Shown: positions 1-64,000 of the stretch, piece by piece | Numbering within the stretch: the stretch's first letter is position 1 | Layout of the letters: the number at the start of each line of letters is the position of its first letter | Source: Euleptes europaea | Lineage: Eukaryota; Chordata; Lepidosauria; Squamata; Sphaerodactylidae | Reading direction: 5' to 3' | Assembly (NCBI RefSeq): GCF_029931775.1 | Contig: NC_079325.1 | Location: forward strand, 58,822,286 to 58,886,285 | DNA: 64,000 bases | Notes under the pieces: generated by a model | Seen by the model: the letters and a program-made list of their open reading frames with translations, nothing else | The model's database searches: none | Told to the model about the DNA's origin: nothing | Made by a program: the position numbers and the translations under genes

Positions 1-284
1 GAGATAGCAGACGGGTAGATCTCATCCTCAAGGCATTTTGAGTGAATTTAGAGCAGCTCTTACAGGTTGAGGGAATATGGCCCTCTCCCAAGCAAAGGAG
101 ACACTCAGAGTGAGTATCATTCTTTGCCATTTTAGAGCCGCAAGAAGTGCAGTTCTTGAACAATGGAATTTTCTTGGATTCCATAGCTAGAGCACTAGCT
201 AACACGTTCTCTCTCCGTGGCGGCAGAAAGAGAACTGGAGGGAAGAGTGCTCCCTCCCTCTTGGGGCATGTGACCGAGGGGTGG
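1..284. other. Unassigned sequence left of the LTR element
   Basis: No coding exon, RNA gene or repeat that I recognise is present here. It may be intergenic DNA downstream of NOTCH1 or part of a larger repeat cut by the window edge. Confidence 0.5.
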
Positions 285-1141
285 TGTCATGGGCCCTGCC
301 TTGGGAGCTGAGGACTCAGAGGACTCTGAAGCTGAAGTGGAGGAACAGGTTGCCTCTGGTCCTTCAGTACCTCCATTGCAGTCAGTAGCCCAGGAGCCTG
401 AAACAACTCAGCAGGAACCACAGCTAAGCAGAGAGATGGAACAAGGGCAGACAGATGCTACTCTTCCCCCAACCCCTGCAGCAGAAGCTGAGAACAGCAG
501 CCCTCCAAGCTCACCTGAACCTGCTAGGCATATCAGGACTCGGCAGCATGCGATTTTGCAGGGTAAAAGGAGAAGTGCTCGCTTGGAGAGGCTAAGCAGA
601 CAGAGAACTGGTGCTGAGTCGTTTCAGGATGAAGCCTAGCTTGGAAGTGCACTGACTGATAAAGGCAGTGCAGGCATGCTTTCACTTTGCGGAAGCAACC
701 GTGCAGTTTCTCTGTGTTCTTGCTACTGCTCATGATTGATCTTTCCGGCCGTGGACTCCTGCCTGCTTTGACGACGCCTCTGACTTCTGACCTTGGTAAG
801 ATAGCATAATCTTTGTTGCCTGCTCTGAAAGGGGCTAGATACCTCCCGCACGTCTGAGGACTGCGGGCACAGCCCAGCCCTTGGCCTACGCCGGCACAGG
901 TGGGGAGATTGCTGCCCCAAGGGGAGGGGGAGCACTCTTTTTAGAATTTGCTAGAAGCTAACAAATCTTATCAGTGGCTGGCCTGAGCCTGCGCAGTCCC
1001 AATGTGGGACTGCATAGAAGCCATTCAGATGAAGAATGTTTATGTTCTAATTTTTTTGTGAATGGACCACATTTAACAATTCTGTATAATTTTCAGTTTC
1101 CTCTCAGGAAGATGTTCAAAGTGCCCTGGTGTGAGCTCCAA

Positions 1142-1444
1142 GCCCGGGAGCGCAGCTGCCCTCCAAGGTTGTGTTATTTAGAAGGTTGTTATGACTGCTT
1201 GCTCTCCGTTAGTGTGATAACTGTAATCTATTGTGGGAACCAGGCTTGGCTTGGTATCCAACTGTGCCTTTGGTTTTCTGTATATGTTCCATCCTGCTCG
1301 TTTCCCCCCCCCCATTAGAGTCCTCGTACCTTTCCCTGTAAGTTCCTGCTACTCACCTTATGCTTCCCAAATAAACCAGCCTCTTAGAATACCCTGTCTG
1401 GAAGTTTGGTGATTGGGATTCAACAGGTGATCTCAGGCCTTACA
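1142..1444 (+). repeat. Left copy of the LTR repeat
   Basis: This 303-bp stretch recurs with the same length at 5806-6108 and ends in ACA. It contains an AATAAA-like signal (CCCAAATAAACC) typical of an LTR R region. The full left LTR probably extends further left. Confidence 0.85.
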
Positions 1445-4400
1445 TTAGGACTCTAATCCCTCCTTTATTCTCATTTTTTTTCTTTTCTTTATTTTTGGGG
1501 AAATGAGGTTGAAGCCTCTTCCCTAAGTTCTGCATGGCAGCAGCAGCTGAGTTCACCTTTTCCCCTGGAGGGAGGGATGACGGGTCGTCCCAGGAAGGGA
1601 GACTCGGGACAGTTACAGCCAGAGAAGTGCTTCGCCAACTCCTCCGAGAGGAGGTGAGGATACAGACACTGCACGCCCAAGAGGAGGCTGCGGGAAGGGA
1701 CTTCCAGCGATCCATCCTGGAGGGAGAGTCCTTGCGTTGGGCCGTGGATGTGGAGGCGGATCTAAGGCGACACCGAAGCCTAGACAGGAGTCCCTGAACT
1801 CCGCAGTGGAAGGAGTCCTGCCGGCAGCGCAGCGCAGAGAGATTGAGGGACAGTAGGGACAGACTGTTGGATTTGTACCGCTACGTGAGTGAGAATGCAG
1901 CCAGGGGTAATGAATCTCTCCTGGAGAGCCCCGATCCCGTACCCTTATCCCTCATGGGGGAACGAGTGGGGGTGGCAGGTCCTACTCAACCCCATTTTCG
2001 CCAAGAGATGGATTGATCTTTTACTGAAGCGGTCGATGCCCGGGCCGCCAAGCTGGAGGCGCTGGCGGCCACGCAGGCATCCGGAGCGCAGTCCAAGAGT
2101 CCGGCAACGCCTGCCACGGGTGAGGGGGACTGGACATTACCCTCCTTTTTTGACCTTCCGAGCAGGAAGGCCACAGACGAAGTCCAACGTCTACGGATTC
2201 AAAACCAAGCATTGCAGGAGCACATGGCTCGGATGCAGAATCAAGTGGATTTAATGTGGCAGGACTTAGGCAAGATGCAGCGGGTGCAAACTCTTGTACC
2301 GGCCCCGCTGCCACCTGGACAACCAGGTAAGCCTGGAGTGTTGTTCCAGTCATCGTCAGGTGGGTCGCAGCGGACCTCTGCTCCACTCCCCCCAGTTCCA
2401 CAGCCAGGATTACCCCAGCCAGAGGGGCTCCGGACGGGAGCATCAGGACTACCTGGAACACCCCAGCCGGCGCCGGGATTACCTGGGGCGCCAGGACAAC
2501 TGGGGGTGCCGCCACCCGGAGGGCACCTGTAGGGGAGTGGGGCCAATGCCTGTAGCGCCGGGACTACCAGGAGCGTACATGCAACTATGGCCACAGCCCT
2601 TACCTCCACCGTTTGCCCTGCCAATGACATGATGGGTCTGATGAAACTCTTCCCTGCTTTTTGCATCAAGTGGATAGCTTTATGAGGGAACAAGGACATA
2701 CCTTCCCCACGGAAGACAGGTTAGGTTTGTCTCATCCCTCTTGGAAGGCGCGGCAGCGGAGTGGATGATCCAACAGTTTGATCTTCGGACCCGATCCATT
2801 CAGACCCTTAACGACTTTATGTGGGCGCTACGAAGACGCTTCGAAGACCCTTTCCGAAGTGAAAAAGCTAAGGCTGCCATTCTTCAACTGCGCCAAGGCA
2901 CTAAGTAGGTCAGAGAGTACGCCAGTGAGTTCCAACGGCTCGCTAGTAGAATTGTGGACTGGAGCAAAGCCTCCCAGGTACAGTACTTCCGAGAAGGATT
3001 GCATCCTGAAGTGCTGTACTGGGCTTATATGCAGAGGGATCCACCTACACTTGAAGACTGGATTCTGCTCGCGGAAGAAGTGGAATGCCGGCGGCAAAAT
3101 CTCTCCCTGTCTAGAGAGCTAAGGGAGTGGAGCCGCGGCAGGAGCGGGCAACCTCAAAGATGCCCGCACAGTCGCCGCGGAGGACGGCTCCCGTGACTGA
3201 GCGAGTCCAACGGATCCAGAGCAGCACCTGCCTCATCTGTGGAGTTGTGGGCCATTTCGCCACGAACTGCCTGGTGCGATCCGAACGGTCAAACTCGAGT
3301 CCTCGGCAGGAGAGTCTGGAATGCAACAGAGGAAGCAACCGTCGGAAAACTGTCGGCGGATGCAAGGTTCCTGCGACGTCTCCTGCCAAGGATCTTGCCA
3401 TCTCATCATTTGACCCCTTCGGGTCTCGGATTATAAATGCCGCTGTCCCAGACAAGGATTCCTTGGACGAAGAGGAAACCCAAGAGGTTTCGGCCCTGAA
3501 CCTGGTCCCAACGGGCGACCAGTCAACTGAATGACCACCGCAGACCCTTGTGCCCATACAAACAAAACCTCCATTAATGGTAAGAGATGTGGACATGATG
3601 TATCTGAATGTCATTTTGCAGCATCACAAGCCCCCCCCAATAACTGTTAAAGCCTTAGTTGACTCTGGGTGCACCCACACTTTAATTAATGAGGACACAT
3701 TCAAGGCTTTGAAAGTGAAAGCCGTCACCCTACCCGAACCCATTCAATTCGCCCAGATGGACGATAGTGGCTTTAGGGGGGGGGGACAGTTGACCGACGG
3801 ACAAGCAGAGTCACCATGGGAGTGGGGGATCACTGGGAGCAAACACACTTTACCATTGCGCCAGGCATTCGTTATGCAGTAGTCTTGGGGGCAAACTGGC
3901 TATGTGGGCACGGCCCCACTATTGACTGGGTAGCAAAAACAATTGAGTTTGCTCAGCTGCAATGCGAACGTCACCGAAGGGAGGTGGCAGTCAAGGTTCC
4001 TGCCTCAATGGCAGAGGTCGGGGGTGCGTCCAACATTTCCCAATTACCCCCCGAGTATCTGGACTTTGCTGACATTTTTGATGTTAAAGAATGTGACATT
4101 CTATCCCCCCACCACGAGACGGACTGTGCTATTGAGGTGGTGGTGGTGGGGAGAAACTAGCCAAGAGTAAAATTTATCCTATGAGTCCCAAGGAAAAGAC
4201 GGTACTGAAAGACTTTATTGATAAAAATCTGGCATGAGGCTTTATCCGCCCTTCCACGGCTCCCCACTGCGCTCCTGCCTTTTTTGTGCGTAAGAAGACA
4301 GGTGACTTGCGACTTTGTATAGACTTTCGCAAACTGAATGCGGTTACCGAAACCAACACCTATCCCATCCCTCTTATCCCGGACCTCTTAAGCCAACTAA

Positions 4401-5805
4401 AAGAAGGGCGCATTTTCACTAAATTGGACCTGGTAGAAGCGTATTATCGCATTCATATTCGGGAGGGGGATGAACACTTAACTGCCTTTTCAAGTTGCTT
4501 TGAGATGTTTGAATACCTTGTGATGCACTTTGGATTGAAAGGAGCTCCGGGGGTCTTCATGCAAATGATTAATGAAGTCCTTCATGATTTGTTATTTAAA
4601 GGAGTGGTGGTTTACTTAGACGACAGTCTCATCTACTCCCAAACTTTATATGAGAATGTTACTTTGGTCAAAGAGGTTTTGCAACGTCTCAGAGAAAAAC
4701 ACCCCTATGCTAAGGTTTCCAAATGTGAATTCCATAAAGAAGAACTAACGTTTCTGGGCTACAGGATTTCGCATCAAGGGTTAACCATGGACCCTGACAA
4801 GGTACAGGTGGTGGTAAACTGGGAGCCGCCAACCACTCACAAAGAGGTGCAAAGATTTCTCGGTTTCGCTAATTTTTACCGGAATTTCCTCAGCAATTTC
4901 GCACAGGTGGTGCTTCTGATTACTGATCTCCTAAAAACCAAGGGGAAGGGGGTTGCTGCTACCCTGCCTTCCGCAAAAATAGACTGGACCCCGAAATGTC
5001 AGGTGGCCTTTGAGACTTTGAAACGTTTGTTCACAACCGAACCGGTGCTAAAGCATCCGGATTGTGGCCTCCCATTCACTGTCCAGGTAGACGCTTCTGA
5101 AGTTGCCATCTGAGGGGCCCTCTTGCAGGAGGCTGAGGACGGCCAATTGTACCCATGTGCCTATTTTTCTAAAAAGTTCGCCCAGACTCAGCTTAATTGG
5201 CCCATTTGGGGGGAAGTATTGGGACTTGCGCATGGAGCAAAAACAGCTGGACACTTTGGTTTTGTTAAGACTTTGCATTTGCTCTGTCGTCAGTTCTGGT
5301 GGGCAGGTATGCGTTCAGATCTGGACTCCTTCATCCACAGCTGTCCAATATGCGCCACTGCAAAACATCCTACCGGCAACCCCCCCCGGACTATTGAAGC
5401 CTTTGGAAGTGCCTCAGGGGCCATGGGAAGTCATCGCCATGGATTTCATGACTGATCTTCCTTTGAATCAGGGGAAAACTGTACTGTGGGTGGTTACTGA
5501 CCTTTTTTCCAAACAGGTGCACTTAATCCCATGCGCTGGCATGCCCTCCGCTCAAAGACTGGCTCATTTGTTTGTAGCACGTTTTCAAATACCACTCCTT
5601 CCCGCGCAAGATAATTTCCGACCGCGGGTCAGTATTCGTAGCCAAATTTTGGAGGGCGTTCCTCAAATTGGTTGGGGTGGAACAAGGGTTGCAGTGCATT
5701 CCATCCCCAAACGGATGGACAAACGGAAAGAGTTAATGCTGCGTTAGAATGTTATCTCCATTGTTATGTGAATTATCATCAAAATGATTGGGTTGATCTA
5801 CTGCC

Positions 5806-6108
5806 GCCCGGGAGCGCAGCTGCCCTCCAAGGTTGTGTTATTTAGAAGGTTGTTATGACTGCTTGCTCTCTGTTAGTGTGATAACTGTAATCTATCGTGG
5901 GAACCAGGCTTGGCTTGGTATCCAACTGTGCCTTTGGTTTTCTGTATATGTTCCATCCTGCTTGTTTCCCCCCCCCCATTAGAGTCCTCGTACCTTTCCC
6001 TGTAAGTTCCTGCTACTCACCTTATGCTTCCCAAATAAACCAGCCTCTTAGAATACCCTGTCTGGACATTTGGTGATTGGGATTCAACAGGTGAACTCAG
6101 ACCTTACA
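5806..6108 (+). repeat. Right copy of the LTR repeat
   Basis: Direct repeat of 1142-1444 with about 7 mismatches by eye and the same length. It marks the right edge of the Gypsy element. I could not establish a clean target-site duplication between its outer flank and the proposed left edge. Confidence 0.85.
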
Positions 6109-6804
6109 CCTGGGAATTCTGGAAATTTTTAGATCTTAGTCCTGTAAAATAGCTGGATTTGCTCTCCTCTGTCTTCCCAAGGGTCTTGGGCTGCACTTTA
6201 TACATGGGGAGAAGGAGTCAGTTGAGATACAGATTGTGAAGGGCCAATCCATTATCTGCTTCCCGATGCTGGCAAAGTAGGCATTAATTTTGTGGGGAGA
6301 TGTGCTAGTGGTTGGCTTTTATTGGATGTATTGAAGCTTTAAATTGTTTTAGATGCCAGCTATTGTAGTTCTTCTCTTGGTTTTAATAAGCTATGGTTTG
6401 TTGGGCATTTGGGGGACAATTTTAATAATTATGGATTGTTTTTACCATGTCAGGTACCTTAGAAGCAACATGTTTGAGAGTATGTGGAATACATATTTTT
6501 GAAAGAAGTGTTTAACTGAACACTTTGAGCTAGGATCTTTTCAGCTACAACCACTAGAAGCTGTACTGGCCAGGCCTCTTTTAGGGATGTCCCAGGGTTC
6601 TTGCCTGAATGTTTGAACATTTTTATGTTACAAAAATGACCCTGACTACACAGAGTCAGCATGTAACATTCCCCCCCCCCTTTTTATGAACTTCTGCCAT
6701 CCACAAATTCTGGTTATGGAGTTGCATCAACTGACCAGCCAAAAAAGATACAGAAACAGTTATGAATTGTAAGAATTAAAGACTACATTAAACTTTTAGT
6801 AAAA
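6109..6804. other. Intergenic stretch between the LTR element and the NOTCH1 3' end
   Basis: No gene or recognisable repeat is seen. It contains a 10-C run at 6671-6680 and otherwise ordinary AT-leaning sequence. Part of it may be the downstream element of the NOTCH1 polyadenylation site. Confidence 0.5.
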
Positions 6805-6826
6805 TTCTAGATGCCCTCTAGCATCA

Positions 6827-6832
6827 TTTATT
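6827..6832 (-). terminator. NOTCH1: NOTCH1 polyadenylation signal AATAAA
   Basis: On the minus strand AATAAA follows TTAACTGATTTGC, as in the human NOTCH1 3' end from memory. It is the natural end of the transcript; cleavage is expected 10-25 bases further on, near 6805-6815. Confidence 0.9.
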
Positions 6833-7753
6833 GCAAATCAGTTAATCAAAAATACACATCATTTTTGCAAACTACAGTTTTGCGCAAAGATTTTTTTAAT
6901 TACAGGTTGTTTTTTGCCATCACCATACTCCACTGATAACTACACTCTATTTTATAAAACATAAAAGATTTAATACAAGAAAGTGTTTAATTATCACTTG
7001 CTTTAGGGATGCCCTGATATTAGCACTTAACCGTGTTTCCTAAGAAGTGGATACTCGAGAGACCCTCCCCCCAAAAAGGGGGAAGATGTGCATCAGGGAC
7101 TTTCACTACAACACCCCGCCCCCCGCACTGTCACAGTTTTGCCATATCGGTCTTTACTGTACCGTAGAGGGATGTGTTGCCCACTTTCTTAGTGCTGGAT
7201 CCAGTGAGTGTTTCCTGCAGTGGGGTTTTGGAAGCAAAGATACACAAAATTGTAACTCCAGGCCAAAATTGTATCTACAGTCGCCCCAGTGCAATGAAGG
7301 AATGCACAAGCTCATTGGAGTAGGCTCAAAGGCCTCTCTCTCTCTAGCAGTATTTCCACACCTCTTACCAGCTCAATGGTTACTTTAGACGTAATCACTT
7401 AGATTTTTGAAACAAAATCCACCCCTGTTTTTCTTTTAAAAAACCCTTATTTACAAAACATTAGCTTTGCCATAGGCTTATACTAAATATATATATTTCT
7501 TTTTTTCCCTTTTTTTACAAAGTAACCCCCACCCCCCATCCACTGCTCCTGGTAGCCAAAAGAGCATACACCTAGAGTAAACACAATGTGCCATTCTTGA
7601 AAACTACCAAGAGTCTTTCTTTAAAAAATGACATCTAAAAATCTTCTGTTTGGCTGTGTGACTTGTGGTGGCCCCTGGGGGGGTGGTGGCACTGCTCTCC
7701 CCACAGCATCCAACTCAGACCCAACTGCAAAGCCCAAGGGGAGGGGAGAAGTC

Positions 7754-7760
7754 GGCAGTG
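7754..7760 (-). promoter_or_regulatory. miR-34/449-type seed match in the 3' UTR (second)
   Basis: The minus strand reads CACTGCC, complementary to bases 2-8 of miR-34a. Human NOTCH1 also has more than one such site. Sequence match only; function is inferred. Confidence 0.45.
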
Positions 7761-9204
7761 TGGCCCCGGTCTTCTTTTACCCCCACTGCCATAAGCGGCT
7801 GCCAAAGGCCTTGCTACGTGTGGGGCGGTTTCTCTGAATCACAGCCCCGGATGCTATCTGGTCCCAAGTAATTCTGGTTTGAATGTTCGTAGCCAGTTAA
7901 GGCCATGACACAGTTCGCAAGGCTGCATCCCATCTCTCCCATTCTTAGGCACAGCCTGACAGCTCCCCTCTGCACAGGAGGAAGACACCTGCCCTGCCAG
8001 CTGGAATCCATGCAAAAGGGGGGAGGCAGGCAGGTGGGCAGACTGCCTCTTTGACAGGAAGTTGGAAATTGCCATGACATTTTCAACCAGGCTGCTGCAC
8101 AATACAGTGGTGCCTTTCCGCACAGGCTCTGCTCCCCTCGCCCCCTGAATCTGGGCTGCAATGTTCCATCATGCAACAGTGTGGCCATAAAGCAGCACTC
8201 AAGATGGGGCTAAGAACAGGCAGAACAGGCTTGAGTCTTAATGGCTGGGGTCACCAGAGCAGGTTCCGGCTTCATCCTCCTAAGGTGTACACCTTTCCAA
8301 CCCCCTATGGCTGACAGTGGAGATCTGGCTGTCTCCAACAGAGATCTTGTGCATGTGTGTGTATGGAGGGGGGGTATTAAAAGGTGTTTCTCAATGATGC
8401 AAGCCTCCTCCCCGACCCTGGTCATTTCAACATCCAAGTCCTCCTCCTCCATATTATCTATGCCTGCAGTCATGACTGGCATTTTCCTGGTCCTTTAATA
8501 ATGAGGACGTGGTTCTCAAAAAAACACATTTAAAAGGTTGCAGCATTTAAAAATAACATTACAACTCAGGCAACACCTCTCCAGAGAACGGTGCAGCCAA
8601 GTTCCTCTTCACCACAAACTAATCCACAGGTTTTCTGGTTTGATTATTTCACAAGCTTGGGCACAAGTCCTTTTGGGAGGGGGTGGGTGGGGTGGAGCAC
8701 ATGGTTTTCATTTGTAGCTTAGAACCTGCGATCCTGATTTTTGATCATAGGCAGCACTTAAAAATAAATAAAAGAGCAAGATGTGCTATTAGCAAAGAGA
8801 CAAAATGTACACTCAGCTCTGTAATACTGAAACCTTTAAACAAAGATGCAAAGCTGGCACCTTAACATTTCCAACATCAGTCTGGAAAACATTTTAAGCT
8901 TGTTTTTAAAAAATCAATTCAAATGTATCAGTTTTCCTTAAACAGGTAATATTTTCAACAGCTCTCTCCCCCCCTTAAACTTTTCAGAGTTTAAAAAACA
9001 ATAGTAAAAACAACCCCTCATCAATAAATAAGTGGCATTTTATAACAATCTTTTGCTTACAGCTTTATAGCGGAAAACCTTCCCAACACACATACACACA
9101 ATAGGATACAAAAAGTTTAAAAAGCAAGGGGAAAAACCTCAAGCCCCATTAACAGATGTTATATTTCTTGGAACACAGCAAAAAACAGGACATATAAATA
9201 AAAA

Positions 9205-9211
9205 GGCAGTG
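9205..9211 (-). promoter_or_regulatory. miR-34/449-type seed match in the 3' UTR (first)
   Basis: The minus strand reads CACTGCC inside a block that also matches the human NOTCH1 3' UTR (AACACTGCCTTTTTATTTAT). Because the surroundings are conserved, this is the better candidate of the two. miR-34a repression of NOTCH1 is known in mammals. Confidence 0.6.
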
Positions 9212-9403
9212 TTTTCATGTAAAATAAGTACATAAATAAATACTAAAAAAGAACAAAATTAAAACATTCTCTTACTTTGCATGTAAAAACATTTTTTTTT
9301 AAAAAAAAGGATAGCTCCAGTCCAACTTTGAGCATCTCCGCCAGAAGAGAACACTCTCCAAGTCACTCTTGCTGTGAGGTTTTGAGATTACCCCCCCCCC
9401 CCT

Positions 9404-62207
<52,804 letters not shown>

Positions 62208-62281
62208 CTGTGGACAGAAGGAGACACAGAAAGGGGTCAGGAGTCATGGCACACAGTTCTGGCAGAAGCACAACCATTTTC

Positions 62282-62405
62282 AGGATACTGGTCCAAAGCA
62301 TTTCATAGGAATTATCTCAGTAATCCTCACAACAGCTCTTTATGGCAGGTCGTTATCATTACCCCCCGTATTGCACCGAAGCTCAGAGAGGAGCACCCTG
62401 CCTAA
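62282..62405 (+). mobile_element. MIR/L2-like fragment
   Basis: AATTATCTCAGTAATCCTCA then CAACAGCTCTTTATGGCAGG, TATCATTACCCCCCGTATTG and GAAGCTCAGAGAGG follow the MIR core pattern. Confidence 0.55.
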
Positions 62406-63006
62406 AGACAGTGCAATCCAAGACAAGTCTCAGTTTATTCTCTCAGCCAACCTCTTCCCCATGGCCTGATGCCTTGGGATAACGACCTGTGCTATACACC
62501 TGCTGCTCCGGCATCCACATGGCACTGATGTACATGCGCACTGCCGGTAGCGGAAAGTGCTGGGGAGAAGCCAGGGGGTTCATGGGGCAACTTGCCCACA
62601 ACTGGCCTAAGAAGGGCTTCCTTTTCCCAGGGCTCCTTAACACTTCCCACCTAGAAGACATCTGCATTTGTAGCAGTGGGTGTGAGGAATGCTTTCCAAA
62701 GCAACGGCTTCCTGACACCATCAGGCAAAGAAACACACAAAGAAACTTTACATGAAGGGCTGCAAGAGGCTTTTCTGCCACCGTGTTTCCAAGCATTTAC
62801 ATATTTGTTTTCGATTTGCAGCTGCCTCACCTGAAATGCTGATATAGAGAGCAGCACAACAAAAACAGCTGAATAAACTGAGGCTAGGACACATCGAAAA
62901 AGACCAACCCAAAGGGAAAGCCTCACTCAAAACTACGTTCCCAACAGCATAAAAATATCTACATGGGATCAGACCACGAAGGCCCGTGAAGCTGCCTTAG
63001 ACTGAA

Positions 63007-63170
63007 TCAGGGCAGTATTTGTCTACTCAGACTGGCAGAGGCTCTCCAGGGTCAGGCAGAGAAAGATCGTTCACCTACTGACTGGTCCTTTCAACTGGAG
63101 ATGCCAGGGATTGAACATGTGACCTTCTGCATACCAGGTGGGTGCTCTACCACTGGCGCCACAGCTCCTC
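63007..63170 (-). mobile_element. tRNA-derived SINE (squamate type)
   Basis: CTACTCAGACTGGCAGAGGC, TCTCCAGGGTCAGGCAGAGA, GGGATTGAACATGTGACCTT, GCTCTACCACTGGCGCCACA; the last two stretches are reverse box B and box A regions. Confidence 0.82.
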
Positions 63171-63220
63171 CACTGTTCTATCTCCAAGAGTGGACAATTA
63201 ATGCCCCCTTCAAAACCTAC

Positions 63221-63432
63221 ATGATGGTTTCAGGTAGCCAGCTCAAGGTTGACTCAGCCTTCCATCCTTCCGAGGTCGGTAAAATGAGTACCCAGCTTGC
63301 TGGGGGTAAAGTGTAGTTGACTGGGGAAGGCAATGGCAAACATAGTCTGCCTAGTAAACCCCTAGTGACGTCACCCCATGGGTCAGTAATGACCCGGTGC
63401 TTGCACAGGGGACTACCGTTACCTTTTACCAA
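63221..63432 (+). mobile_element. tRNA-derived SINE (second family), body
   Basis: TTCAGGTAGCCAGCTCAAGG, TTGACTCAGCCTTCCATCCT, CCGAGGTCGGTAAAATGAGT, TGACGTCACCCCATGGGTCA, GCTTGCACAGGGGACTACCG, CTTTTACC. The tRNA-like head is missing. Same family as 28598-28800. Confidence 0.8.
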
Positions 63433-64000
63433 AACCTACATGATGGAAACAGCCCTCCCCTAATGTATATCCCATAGCAAAGGGTATTCAGAGGAGCACT
63501 GCCTTGGAATATGGAGGCTCTATTTAGCCATCATGGCTAAATAGTAGCCCTGTGCACACCTCTCCTCCCTGAATCAGCTGCAACCAGACATCAGGAGCAT
63601 CTGTACGTTTGTGGCAAGTATAAACCTCATTTATGGCAGTGTTCATGCGTGGAACATGATTGAGGTGTGTAAGCTCTAGCCCTGCAGCGAACCCATAAAC
63701 AGATTTCAGCAGACGGCAAATCGATGAAAGCAGTTTTATTGGTTAGAATCGACAGGTTTCAGAAGCCATATTCAAAAGGACACTAGTAAGGGGCTAAGGC
63801 AAGGTGCACAGCATATATGGAAAAGCAAAAGGAGATAACTGGTAACCTAGGCACCCCCCCTCCCAGAGGCAGGAAGGAGCTCTTGGCGATTCCCACAGTA
63901 TGGGAATCTATGAAGACTAAACACGGCACAGACTGGCCTTGGACAGAACAGCACAACAGCACCTGAGAGCAACACAATCGCACTACCGCATACCACCCTC

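Larger units (their letters stand above)
285..6108 (+). mobile_element. Fossil Ty3/Gypsy (Sushi-like) LTR retroelement
   Basis: A vertebrate Metaviridae-type retroelement. A 303-bp sequence occurs near both ends (1142-1444 and 5806-6108), as expected of LTRs; the left LTR probably begins near the TGTCATGG at 285. The interior holds, in order, a gag-like region (about 1530-3530) with a CCHC zinc knuckle near 3229-3270, an aspartic-protease-like DSG near 3661, reverse transcriptase with a YLDD core near 4613, an RNase-H-like part, and an integrase zinc-binding and core region (about 5260-5750). The zinc knuckle and gag style resemble the Sushi group from which the mammalian PEG10/RTL genes were domesticated. 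The element is broken, with several interruptions. The two LTR copies differ at about 7 of 303 positions by eye (about 2%), which suggests a fairly recent insertion, perhaps around ten million years depending on the substitution rate. It lies downstream of and antisense to NOTCH1. Confidence 0.88.
6805..9403 (-). other. NOTCH1: NOTCH1 3' untranslated region
   Basis: Runs from the base after the stop to about 20 bp past a polyadenylation signal. Several stretches match what I recall of the human NOTCH1 3' UTR: the block around the poly(A) signal (6820-6860), the TTTTATAAAATAGAGTGTAG-type block near 6940-6960, a block near 7390-7440, one near 7465-7490, and the AACACTGCCTTTTTATTTAT-type block near 9195-9215. 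The length of about 2.6 kb is longer than the human UTR of about 1.6 kb. The exact cleavage position is inferred. Confidence 0.88.
62208..64000 (-). other. NOTCH1 intron 2 (3' part)
   Basis: At least 1.8 kb of intron with a MIR/L2-type fragment (62282-62405), a tRNA SINE (63007-63170) and a second-family tRNA SINE (63221-63432). 63440-64000 is unassigned. Exon 2 and exon 1 are not in the window. Confidence 0.8.

Noticed and set aside
289-639. 116-residue open frame near the left edge as a host gene
   Set aside because: It begins almost at the proposed LTR start and lies inside the retroelement.

Overview
The window is vertebrate genomic DNA, almost certainly from a squamate reptile (a lizard or gecko-like animal; I cannot name the species). 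One host gene fills most of it. Reading on the minus strand, 32 consecutive coding exons with GT-AG boundaries and compatible phases encode the NOTCH1 receptor from within EGF repeat 1 to the C-terminal stop. Two features identify the gene as NOTCH1 rather than NOTCH2, 3 or 4: the C-terminus ends ...HIPEAFK, and the exon sizes and residues match NOTCH1 throughout. Exons 1 and 2 (signal peptide and start of EGF1) lie beyond the right edge. The squamate assignment rests on the repeats: CR1 and L2 LINEs, tRNA- and 5S-rRNA-derived SINEs with Bov-B-like tails, and hAT, DIRS-like and Ty3/Gypsy elements.

Layout from left to right: 1-284 unassigned; 285-6108 a fossil Ty3/Gypsy (Sushi-like) LTR retroelement; 6109-6804 unassigned intergenic DNA; 6805-9403 the NOTCH1 3' UTR with a conserved polyadenylation signal and two miR-34-type seed matches; 9404-11710 exons 34-32 (last ankyrin repeats, transactivation and PEST regions); intron 31, which holds a nested stack of a DIRS-like remnant carrying a hAT transposon and a CR1 LINE; 16630-19360 exons 31-28 (ankyrin, RAM, transmembrane); 21630-25208 exons 27-25 (heterodimerisation domain, LNRs, EGF34-36); 27157-62207 exons 24-3 (EGF1-34). 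The introns carry many repeats, including a second, degraded Gypsy pol fragment in intron 11, an L1-type tail in intron 7 and an unclassified LINE tail in intron 9.

The coding part in the window totals 7438 bp (2478 residues plus stop) with no break seen, so the gene looks functional. Signature sites are kept: EGF11-12 ligand-binding repeats, S2 (KIEA/VKSE), the S3 transmembrane valine, the RAM WFP motif, ankyrin repeats, and the TPSPE and WSSSSP PEST motifs. The furin S1 site is the exception, reading RVTR instead of a tetrabasic run.

I found no bacterial-style operons, CRISPR arrays or second host gene. The most interesting observations are the weak S1 site, the triple-nested transposon stack, a 20-bp word shared by the 3' UTR and intron 7, a 12-G tract one base after the stop codon, a 298-codon antisense open frame in intron 9, and SINEs with different heads that share a Bov-B-like tail.
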